In this document: piece after piece, positions 25,592 through 32,739 of the stretch | Layout: every line of letters begins with the position of its first letter | Position numbering within the stretch: position 1 is the stretch's first letter | Source of the DNA: Chryseobacterium indologenes | Lineage (GTDB): Bacteria > Bacteroidota > Bacteroidia > Flavobacteriales > Weeksellaceae | Length of the DNA: 51,725 nucleotides | Assembly: GCA_001013295.1 (NCBI GenBank) | Contig: LAZY01000075.1 | Coordinates: 1 to 51,725, forward strand | Direction of reading: 5' to 3' | Translations under genes and position numbers: made by a program | The notes under the pieces: generated by a model | Told to the model about the DNA's origin: nothing | The model's input: the letters and a program-made list of their open reading frames with translations, nothing else | Databases searched by the model: none

Positions 25592-27355
25592 ATGAATAAA
25601 AACACCCACCTTGATTCTGGATCACATCCTGATCTGAAAGTAGAAGTTGCCATTATCGGAGCCGGAACATCCGGACTATACACTGCTTACCGTCTGGTAA
25701 CCGACAAAAAATATAAAGCCCACGAAGTACAGATCTTCGATATGAGCAATAAACTGGGCGGAAGACTGGAATCTGTCATTATGCCCGGCATGGATTTCTG
25801 GGGAGAGCTTGGAGGGATGCGCTATCTGACTTCTCAGGAAATTGTAACGACACTGATAGAAGGCTATCCCTTATCTGAAACCGATCTGAGCAAACGGACT
25901 CCCGTTCTGAAAGACTCCATGACTCCTATTCCGTTCCCGATGGGTAATCCTGAAAAACTACTCATGTACCTCCGCAAAGAACGCTTCAAACAAAGCGACT
26001 GGGAACAGGCTCAGAAAGAAAATAGGAAACTGCCTACCCGATATTATCTGAATCATCATGATGAAGGCTTCAGCTCTGATCAGTTATTCAACAAAATCAT
26101 TTACAATGTTTTGATGGCAGACCCATGGGTAGCTGAAAACTATAGTGACAAGATCCTTGCCGGTCCTCATGTGTATGATTTTGCTTTTAAACTGACCAGC
26201 AGGGATTGGGATGCCATAAAGCCAAGATTGATGTACAATTTCCCAGGTTCCCCTTATGATCAGCGTAAAGTAAACGATATTGGATTCTGGAACCTGATCA
26301 AAGACCAGGTATCTCAGGAAGGATATGAATTTCTGGCCAACGCCGGCGGATATTATTCTAATACAATCAACTGGAATTCTGCAGAGGCCTTCCCTTATAT
26401 GGTAGGCGATTTTTCTGCCAATACCGTCTACAAAACCATTAAAGAAGGTTACGACAGCATCGCTTATGCAGTAGCCAATGCCTATATGGAGCATGAAGGT
26501 GCCAAAATCTGGTCTGAAAACAAAATGCTTACTTTTACAAAAGATCATCCGCAATCATCATCCTACCAATATGAACTGACTTTTCTAAATCTGCGCTCTA
26601 ACACTCAATGGAAGGTCTACGCGAATAAACTGGTGTTGGCTATGCCAAGAAAATCTCTGGAACTTCTGGATCAGAACAACTTCTTTTTCAGTGCCCACGA
26701 CAATGCAGAGCTGAATACCAATATCCGTTCTATCATTATGGAACCTGCCTTCAAGATTCTCATGGGATTTGAACGACCATGGTGGAAAGATCTTGATATT
26801 GATTCCGGACATTCTATTACCGACCTGCCGATGAGACAATGTTATTATTTCGGTACTGATTCTCACAACAACAACTCAATGCTTCTGGGAAGCTACGGAG
26901 ATATGGAAACCGAGACCTTCTGGAAAGCACTTTCTGATGACAAAGTACTCTTTAAAGTAAGAGCTACCCGATCTGTTTCATTAGAGCAGCTGCATGAACT
27001 GGATGATGTTCAGGCCACCCAATTTATGGTAAGTGAGCTCATGAACCAGCTCAAAGAATTACATGGTGATAAAGTAGAGATTCCTGATCCTTATGTTACT
27101 TATTTTAAAGACTGGACCGATGATCCTTATGGTGCTGGATACCATGCCTGGAAAGCCGGCTTTTCGGTAAAAGATGTTATGCCTTATATGAGAAAACCTC
27201 TGACGGATGAGGCCATTCATATTATCGGTGAAGCCTACTCTGATCAGCAAGGCTGGGTAGAAGGAGCTTTCTGTGAGGCTGAAAAAATGCTACAGGAACA
27301 TTTTGGACTGAGCCGTCCATTCTGGCTAAACTCTGATTACTATATGGGATGGTAA
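25592..27355 (+). CDS. Flavin-containing amine oxidase (L-amino-acid oxidase-like)
   Basis: A 587-residue flavoprotein of the amine oxidase family (MAO/LAAO). The FAD-binding motif VAIIGAGTSGLYTAYRL lies at about 19-35, followed by LGGRLES and WGELGGMRYL, typical of the family. The C-terminal FAD clamp HIIGEAYSDQQGWVEGAF lies at about 543-560. It is longer than classical monoamine oxidases, as are many bacterial L-amino-acid oxidases; no signal peptide. The expected reaction is oxidative deamination with release of ammonia and H2O2. It lies 14 nt after the sarcosine-oxidase-like gene and is followed by a strong terminator, so the two form a closed unit. Substrate unknown. Confidence 0.88.
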   Translation: MNKNTHLDSGSHPDLKVEVAIIGAGTSGLYTAYRLVTDKKYKAHEVQIFDMSNKLGGRLESVIMPGMDFWGELGGMRYLTSQEIVTTLIEGYPLSETDLSKRTPVLKDSMTPIPFPMGNPEKLLMYLRKERFKQSDWEQAQKENRKLPTRYYLNHHDEGFSSDQLFNKIIYNVLMADPWVAENYSDKILAGPHVYDFAFKLTSRDWDAIKPRLMYNFPGSPYDQRKVNDIGFWNLIKDQVSQEGYEFLANAGGYYSNTINWNSAEAFPYMVGDFSANTVYKTIKEGYDSIAYAVANAYMEHEGAKIWSENKMLTFTKDHPQSSSYQYELTFLNLRSNTQWKVYANKLVLAMPRKSLELLDQNNFFFSAHDNAELNTNIRSIIMEPAFKILMGFERPWWKDLDIDSGHSITDLPMRQCYYFGTDSHNNNSMLLGSYGDMETETFWKALSDDKVLFKVRATRSVSLEQLHELDDVQATQFMVSELMNQLKELHGDKVEIPDPYVTYFKDWTDDPYGAGYHAWKAGFSVKDVMPYMRKPLTDEAIHIIGEAYSDQQGWVEGAFCEAEKMLQEHFGLSRPFWLNSDYYMGW

Positions 27356-27383
27356 TCATCTAAAAAATAATTCAATAATAGAT

Positions 27384-27413
27384 AAAACCCTGGAGTAATC
27401 CGGGGTTTTCCTG
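27384..27413 (+). terminator. Terminator of the flavin oxidase operon
   Basis: AAAACCCTGG (27384-27393) pairs with CCGGGGTTTT (27400-27409), including one T-G pair, around a 6-nt loop and ends in a T run. It separates the oxidase pair from the VWA/MoxR pair. Confidence 0.8.
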
Positions 27414-27630
27414 TCTCAAACAGACTAATTATTCTTAATAACCAAGAATTAACATTATATTCCAATTTTCATATCACCACCATTAGTTTTTTCTATTTCT
27501 CACAGGAACTCCTGATCTGATATTTTACTAACTTGTCTCTTTAAAAAAGCAAAGCAGAGCTGGATACCTACCCATTATTTTTCATATTCTATAATTACGG
27601 TAGATAACAGCAAAAAAGCTTCATTATCTT

Positions 27631-28770
27631 ATGACAAATAAAGAATTTAATTCCCAGAAAGGCTTTATATTCAGCAAGCATATACCGGAAGAAATATCAA
27701 ATTTTGACCGGGTTTTTGATCTATTTAAAGATTTGCTTACCCATACCTCCGGGGATATTGCGGAAGCTTTCGAGTGGCTGGATATGCTCGATAAAGAATA
27801 CAACATCTTTACTGATGAATACTCTTTGGAAGATTTTGAGGAGGACCTGAGAAAGCGGGGCTATATCAAAAAAGAAGACTCCGAAGAAGGTAATTCCGGA
27901 AAAGGACAGGGTAAAAATATACTGACACCGAAACTGGAGGCCGCATTGAGAGAGTATGCACTGGATCAGATTTTCGGAAAGCTGAAAAAAAATGGTACAG
28001 GAAATCACCGTACTACCCAAACGGGAACCGGTGACGAACGGGATGGTGAAAACCGATCTTTTCAATATGGAGACGATCTGTCTGCTGTGAATATGACTGA
28101 AAGTCTAAAGAATGCCCAGGTGAATAACGGAATTTCTGATCTACGTCTGACGGAAGAGGATCTCGTTGTGGAAGAAACCCGGCATAAGGCACAAATGAGC
28201 ACCGTTCTGATGATTGATATAAGCCATTCTATGATCTTATATGGTGAAGACCGTATCACTCCGGCCAAAAAAGTGGCAATGGCTCTGGTAGAATTGATCA
28301 AACGAAAATACCCCAAAGATTCCATCGACATCATTGTGTTTGGAAATGAGGCATGGCCTATTAAAATCAAAGACCTACCCTACTTAAAAGTCGGGCCTTA
28401 TCATACTAATACCGTTGCCGGTCTGGAATTGGCGATGGATATTCTGCGCAGAAAAAGGAATACCAATAAGCAGATCTTTATGATCACCGACGGGAAACCA
28501 AGCTGTATCCAGCTTCCATCGGGAGAATTCTATATGAACAGCTATGGTCTGGACGAAACCATCGTGAACCAGTGTCTCAACAGAGCAGCACAGGCCAGAA
28601 AACTTAAAATCCCGATTACCACCTTTATGATTGCTCAGGATCCTTATCTCCGTCAGTTTGTAGAAGCATTTACTGCCCAGAATAAAGGAAAAGCTTTCTT
28701 AACAGGTTTATCCGGTTTGGGACAGATGATTTTTGAAGATTACGAAAAGAACAGAATAAAGAGGATATAA
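27631..28770 (+). CDS. VWA-domain protein paired with a MoxR-type AAA ATPase
   Basis: A 379-residue cytoplasmic protein. An acidic helical N-terminal half with a Gly/Asn-rich linker (about 85-145) leads to a von Willebrand A domain (about 188-370) with the MIDAS motif DISHS at 196-200, a Thr in the HTNT segment near 259-261 and ITDGKP at 285-290. All metal-site positions look intact. VWA proteins encoded beside MoxR AAA ATPases (RavA-ViaA, NorQ-NorD, CbbQ-CbbO) act as co-chaperones or adaptors that remodel or activate partner enzymes. The AAA gene follows after 48 nt. The client is unknown; the flavin oxidases upstream are possible but separated by a terminator. Confidence 0.88.
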   Translation: MTNKEFNSQKGFIFSKHIPEEISNFDRVFDLFKDLLTHTSGDIAEAFEWLDMLDKEYNIFTDEYSLEDFEEDLRKRGYIKKEDSEEGNSGKGQGKNILTPKLEAALREYALDQIFGKLKKNGTGNHRTTQTGTGDERDGENRSFQYGDDLSAVNMTESLKNAQVNNGISDLRLTEEDLVVEETRHKAQMSTVLMIDISHSMILYGEDRITPAKKVAMALVELIKRKYPKDSIDIIVFGNEAWPIKIKDLPYLKVGPYHTNTVAGLELAMDILRRKRNTNKQIFMITDGKPSCIQLPSGEFYMNSYGLDETIVNQCLNRAAQARKLKIPITTFMIAQDPYLRQFVEAFTAQNKGKAFLTGLSGLGQMIFEDYEKNRIKRI

Positions 28771-28818
28771 AAACTTACGAGTAAAATTCCTTATCAGAAA
28801 ATTATTATTTAAAAGAAA

Positions 28819-30273
28819 ATGAAAAACGATATTACATTCAAGGAACTGAAAGATTCCGGATATACCCATACAACGATCAATGAAGAAATTCAGGCCAATT
28901 TAATAGCAAAAATCAAAACTAAAGAACCAGTATTTGAAGGACTCTGGGGTTATGAAGACACGGTAATTCCACAATTGAAAAAAGCCATTCTTGCCGGTCA
29001 TCATATCAATCTTTTAGGCTTACGGGGCCAGGCCAAAACCAGAATTGCAAGAAGTATGGTAGATCTGCTTGATGAATATATGCCGATTGTAAAGGGATCT
29101 GAAATCAATGACAGTCCGTTTCACCCTATTTCAAAATTTGCCAAAGACCTTATTGAAGAGTTGGGTGACGAAACTCCTATTTCATGGGTACACCGCTCTG
29201 ACCGTTTCTTCGAAAAACTGGCTACTCCTGATGTAAATGTTGCAGATTTAATCGGCGACATAGACCCTATCAAAGCGGCAACCTTAAAACTCCCCTATTC
29301 TGACGAAAGGGTTTTACACTACGGAATGATTCCACGGGCCAACCGTTCCATCTTTGTACTGAATGAATTGCCGGATTTACAGGCCAGAATTCAGGTTTCT
29401 CTATTTAATATTCTACAGGAAGGAGATGTTCAGATCCGTGGTTTCCAGTTGAGAATGCCACTGGATATTCAGTTTATTTTTACTGCCAATCCGGAAGATT
29501 ATACCAACCGGGGAAGCATTGTAACGCCTCTGAAGGACAGAATCGGATCACAGATTTTCACACATTATCCTAAAACAATCGCCTTAGCCAGACAAATCAC
29601 TGAGCAGGAAGCTATGATTTCCGCTGAAGATCATTCAAAAATTCTGATTCCGGACCTGGCCAAAGACCTTTTGGAAGAAGTGGCTTTTGCAGCCCGTGAC
29701 AGTGAATATGTAGATGCTAAAAGTGGAGTGAGTGCCCGTCTGACCATCAGTGCTATGGAAAATCTGGTCGCAGCCGCAAAGTTACGACTCATTGAATCAG
29801 GAGTTGAGAGAACAACAGTCCGATTGCTTGATTTTATGTCGATTATCCCATCTATCACAGGGAAAATTGAACTTGTATACGAGGGTGAACAGGAAGGTGC
29901 CGATTATGTAGCCAGACTATTGATTGATAAAGCGGTGATGAGACAATTTGAAAACCTATTCCCACGCATTCCCAAACTGGAAAAAGAAGATATAAAAACT
30001 CCTTACACCGATCTGATCAGATGGTTCAACAAAAATCACCTTGAACTCAACTATAATGATACGGATGAAGAATTCTATGCTAAACTTGATAAGATCACTC
30101 CTTTAACAACGGTGGTGGAAGAAAACACTTCAGAATTAAGCAAAGAAGATCAGAATTTCTGCAAAGAATTGGTGCTTTGGGCATTAACCATTAGCAGCAA
30201 AATTGACAAATCTGAAAATCAATCGGTTTTCACGTTTGACTCTGCAGGAATCGGACAGTTTTTAAGAAACTGA
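28819..30273 (+). CDS. MoxR/magnesium-chelatase-like AAA+ ATPase
   Basis: A 484-residue AAA+ protein. Walker A GLRGQAKT lies at 67-74, the Walker B region SIFVLNELPDL at 177-187, sensor 1 FTANPEDYTNRG around 221-232 and an arginine-finger candidate in PLKDRIGSQI near 241. The Walker B strand ends in Asn-Glu rather than Asp-Glu, which I believe is usual in this ChlI/MoxR-like subgroup. The C-terminal part (about 380-484) is a helical extension. It forms an operon with the upstream VWA gene and probably acts with it as a chaperone-like remodelling pair. A hairpin terminator follows 44 nt after the stop. Confidence 0.9.
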   Translation: MKNDITFKELKDSGYTHTTINEEIQANLIAKIKTKEPVFEGLWGYEDTVIPQLKKAILAGHHINLLGLRGQAKTRIARSMVDLLDEYMPIVKGSEINDSPFHPISKFAKDLIEELGDETPISWVHRSDRFFEKLATPDVNVADLIGDIDPIKAATLKLPYSDERVLHYGMIPRANRSIFVLNELPDLQARIQVSLFNILQEGDVQIRGFQLRMPLDIQFIFTANPEDYTNRGSIVTPLKDRIGSQIFTHYPKTIALARQITEQEAMISAEDHSKILIPDLAKDLLEEVAFAARDSEYVDAKSGVSARLTISAMENLVAAAKLRLIESGVERTTVRLLDFMSIIPSITGKIELVYEGEQEGADYVARLLIDKAVMRQFENLFPRIPKLEKEDIKTPYTDLIRWFNKNHLELNYNDTDEEFYAKLDKITPLTTVVEENTSELSKEDQNFCKELVLWALTISSKIDKSENQSVFTFDSAGIGQFLRN

Positions 30274-30316
30274 AAAAGCGATAAAGTATCCTTCGAAATT
30301 ACTTTTTAAATATCAA

Positions 30317-30345
30317 GCGGCTGTGTGAAACAGTCGTTTTTTTTT
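30317..30345 (+). terminator. Terminator of the VWA/MoxR operon
   Basis: CGGCTGT pairs with ACAGTCG (one G-T pair) around GTGAA, followed by nine T residues. It is a textbook intrinsic terminator after the stop at 30273. Confidence 0.85.
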
Positions 30346-30389
30346 GCCACGAATGCACGAATCCTTTTCTATTCGTGCATCCTTGGCAA
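30344..30389. repeat. REP-like inverted repeat with 19-nt arms
   Basis: TTGCCACGAATGCACGAAT (30344-30362) and ATTCGTGCATCCTTGGCAA (30371-30389) form a hairpin with two mismatches. The GCCACGAATGCAC core recurs at 9723. It directly abuts the MoxR terminator. Confidence 0.7.
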
Positions 30390-30495
30390 TTAAAATTTTC
30401 GAGGTATTGTACAGATTTCAATATATATACCTACAAAGTTAGCACGACAGATAAAATCTTTGCATTAGATTTTTTTCAGCAACGATTACAGTTTT

Positions 30496-31038
30496 TTAAT
30501 TCGCTGCAGGATCAATAAGTTCTTTTGTAATGCTTACGAATTTCAGCAGGTTCTTGTTATCAAAAAGTAATGTTGTATAATGCGTTCCTTTTTTAAAGGT
30601 CAATTTTGAACCACCGGAATATTCGCTATCATCCCCAAGCTTTTGAACTTTAACTCCATGCTTACTGAATTTTGTTTTGCTTTCCTGCAGCGTCGTTTTA
30701 TTCATAGTAAGATCAAATGGTAAACCTTCAACAATTAAAAACTTATTATCAGGAATGTCAAAGAATATTTCGTTGACTGTATTATTCTTTCCAAGATTGC
30801 TGTAAAGTTCCAGCCCGGACGGTGTAAGCCACTTCGCATATTTTTCCTCATTGGCATCTTCATAAAAAACAGTTTCTGCACGCAACACTTTTGAAATTTT
30901 ATCAGTGGTCTGCGGAAAAATAAATTCGGAATCTTTATTGAGTAAGGAATTCAGGCCCGCTGCTTTCTGCGAAAATGCGTTTATACTTATTAATTGAAAA
31001 ACTAGGGTTAAGATCAGGGTGAATGATTTCATCTTCAT
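30496..31038 (-). CDS. Secreted protein of unknown function, 180 residues
   Basis: A small exported protein with signal peptide (FTLILTLVFQLISINAFSQ). The start is Met1 or Met3. The mature part alternates Lys-rich strands (SKLTFKKGTHYTTLLFD) and shows no catalytic motif; no family is recognised. The segment TLQESKTKFSKHGVKVQKLG followed by tandem strands recalls small periplasmic beta proteins. A TACCTTTG -7 box lies 31 nt upstream. It is a single-gene unit. Confidence 0.75.
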   Translation of the reverse strand: MKMKSFTLILTLVFQLISINAFSQKAAGLNSLLNKDSEFIFPQTTDKISKVLRAETVFYEDANEEKYAKWLTPSGLELYSNLGKNNTVNEIFFDIPDNKFLIVEGLPFDLTMNKTTLQESKTKFSKHGVKVQKLGDDSEYSGGSKLTFKKGTHYTTLLFDNKNLLKFVSITKELIDPAAN

Positions 31039-31069
31039 AAGAATTGTTTAATATTAATAATTTGATGAC

Positions 31070-31077
31070 CAAAGGTA
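31070..31077 (-). promoter_or_regulatory. -7 box upstream of the 180-residue secreted protein
   Basis: The minus strand reads TACCTTTG, an exact TAnnTTTG match, 31 nt before the start codon at 31038. No TTG is found at the expected -33 position. Confidence 0.4.
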
Positions 31078-31202
31078 TTAAAATTAATAAAAATTGATAG
31101 GTGTTTTAAAAAGCTTCAACCTGTTTTATAAGCTAAATTTCCATTATAAATGGTTATTATAAGTAGTTCTGTATCCCTAACATTTTCATTCAAAATAAAA
31201 AA

Positions 31203-31532
31203 CTATACTAAAAACTGTCTTCTCCATTTTGTAACCGTATTCCTACTTAGTTTATAGTGCAGAGCCAATTGTTTATTATTCAAACCATTTATTTTCTGAA
31301 AATCCAATATCTGAAGGATTGTTGATTTATCATAAGCACGAAATCTTTGATTAATCGCCACCGGCTCAGGCTGTTTCTTTTGAAATAATAAAGTATTGAC
31401 CTCAATAATATCCAATACCGAAAGGTTTTTCTTTTTCAGGATATGGGAACAAAGCTCTTTTTTGTCGGGAAACTTTTTTGCTACAATATCGCGATATATT
31501 TTACTGTAATCAGGTTTTATTGATTTATTCAT
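31203..31532 (-). CDS. Small helix-turn-helix protein (109 residues)
   Basis: A Lys-rich 109-residue protein. Its C-terminal 40 residues form a clear HTH: ILDFQKINGLNNKQLALHYKLSRNTVTKWRRQFLV, where NKQLALHYKLSRNTVTKW is the two-helix core. It resembles the HTH_28/transposase-like class, but no catalytic domain follows. It lies 68 nt downstream of the 149-residue HTH gene on the same strand and shares its layout (basic N-terminal half, terminal HTH). The two may be paralogous regulators or orphaned transposase-like DNA-binding proteins; a regulatory role is the simpler reading. Confidence 0.75.
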   Translation of the reverse strand: MNKSIKPDYSKIYRDIVAKKFPDKKELCSHILKKKNLSVLDIIEVNTLLFQKKQPEPVAINQRFRAYDKSTILQILDFQKINGLNNKQLALHYKLSRNTVTKWRRQFLV

Positions 31533-31600
31533 TATAATTTAGAATTTAACGATTATCATTTATCAAAAGTGGGATTTGATGAGGGGGTCGGGAGGTTACA

Positions 31601-32050
31601 TCATTCATCCGTAATACTTATTGCACCATATTTATTCATCCATTTATACAATGTTGTTTTGGGAATCCTGTATTCATCAACCACCTGTTGCCTGGTCTTT
31701 TCTTTGGTTATAATCTGTTCTATAATAAAATCAATCATTTCTTTTGTATAGACATTCTTCCGGAACTGAGAAACATTCACTTTTTGTTTTTTCATTTCTG
31801 ATTTTCTGATTTTCGCAGAAGCCGGAGCGTAAAGAATAAGATGCTGACAGTAAATCCTAAAAAAATCAACCTCTAATAATTTGCACCACTTCAGTAATAT
31901 ATCGGTGGTGAGATCAGTATCTGAGTACATCTTGGTGATTTCTTCTTCCGTGCATTTAAAGAAATTACAGATCCTTGCAGATTCCATTCCGCTTTCCATT
32001 ACTGTGGTCCGGATGATATTTCCAATATGAATACTTTTATAGTTCATCAC
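31601..32050 (-). CDS. HTH protein with N-terminal Xre-like and C-terminal transposase-like HTH
   Basis: A 149-residue protein. The N-terminal half (about 5-75) looks like a divergent Xre-type helical domain (IGNIIRTTVMESGMESARIC, then CTEEEITKMYSDTDL). The C-terminal half ends with an HTH (about 105-145, EKTRQQVVDEYRIPKTTLYKWMNKYG). No nuclease or integrase motif is seen, which argues against an active transposase. It probably forms an operon with the downstream 109-residue HTH gene. The direct repeats TCTGACAGAA at 32079-32105 lie immediately upstream and could be its own operator. Confidence 0.75.
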   Translation of the reverse strand: MMNYKSIHIGNIIRTTVMESGMESARICNFFKCTEEEITKMYSDTDLTTDILLKWCKLLEVDFFRIYCQHLILYAPASAKIRKSEMKKQKVNVSQFRKNVYTKEMIDFIIEQIITKEKTRQQVVDEYRIPKTTLYKWMNKYGAISITDE

Positions 32051-32078
32051 AATGTTGTTTTTAGTTTTTTTAAAAAAT

Positions 32079-32105
32079 TCTGACAGAAAGTTACCTCTGA
32101 CAGAA
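32079..32105. repeat. Direct repeats TCTGACAGAA upstream of HTH gene
   Basis: TCTGACAGAA occurs at 32079-32088 and again at 32096-32105, 17 nt start to start, 29 nt before the start codon of the 149-residue HTH gene. The position fits an autoregulatory operator; this is inferred from position only. Confidence 0.4.
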
Positions 32106-32208
32106 TTTATAATCGATATTCTATTTTACTTTTGGGGACCTTGTCATCAATATAGTCCCAATCTGTTTCTTGTAATGATTGGTGTGTACAACCTTTTCAC
32201 CAACTATA

Positions 32209-32727
32209 TTATTTCCAGTAATTCCAATTGGCCCCATCAAATACAGCCAGTGATTTGCTGGTAAGGTCATAACACATCATACCGGGATAAGGGCTCTTTA
32301 CAGTGGTGTGCGGATTGGTTATTTTAGGAAGAATCATTGCTTTGTCGGCGGATTCCAACACCAAAACACCTTTTGCGTTACTTATTTTTTTTCCAATAAT
32401 AACACCTTGATTACTTCCGGACTCTGCACTTGTATTGGGAATAATCTGAGAAGAGCTTCCGGAATCACTCAGTACTACCCAGGTATTATTTTCGTACATT
32501 TTCACTTTTCTGTCGGTTTTATCAAACAGAAATGTTCCATTATTGTCAGCAGTAAGTGCCGGTGCGTTCTCTACTGATGAAAGAATAATTCCTTTAGAAT
32601 TACCTGTTGTATTATCAAAATCCAATACTGTACTTGTTCCGTTGATATTTTCTTTGTTGATCGCAACCTGACCACTGGCATAAGATGCCAGTGAGCAGAA
32701 TGCTGTTATGATGAATGTGTTTTTCAT
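32209..32727 (-). CDS. Secreted surface protein with YD...FDGANW module
   Basis: A 172-residue exported protein (signal peptide MKNTFIITAFCSLASYASG). It starts QVAINKENINGTSTVLDFD, the typical beginning of a class of Flavobacteriia surface proteins. It has two repeats of an SSVENAP...FLFDKTDRKVKMYENNTWVVL type unit; the second ends MILPKITNPHT then GMMCYDLTSKSLAVFDGANWNYW. The same unit ends the 653-residue protein 12 nt upstream, so both are encoded as an operon. A T9SS sorting domain is not evident. The role is unknown, probably cell-surface. Confidence 0.78.
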   Translation of the reverse strand: MKNTFIITAFCSLASYASGQVAINKENINGTSTVLDFDNTTGNSKGIILSSVENAPALTADNNGTFLFDKTDRKVKMYENNTWVVLSDSGSSSQIIPNTSAESGSNQGVIIGKKISNAKGVLVLESADKAMILPKITNPHTTVKSPYPGMMCYDLTSKSLAVFDGANWNYWK

Positions 32728-32739
32728 ATTGATTTAATT

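Noticed and set aside
31569..31751. Plus-strand open frame overlapping the HTH gene
   Set aside because: It is a shadow frame of the minus-strand HTH gene with hydrophobic low-complexity content.
31203..32050. Intact insertion sequence made of the two HTH proteins
   Set aside because: No DDE or Tyr catalytic domain and no terminal inverted repeats are seen around them.
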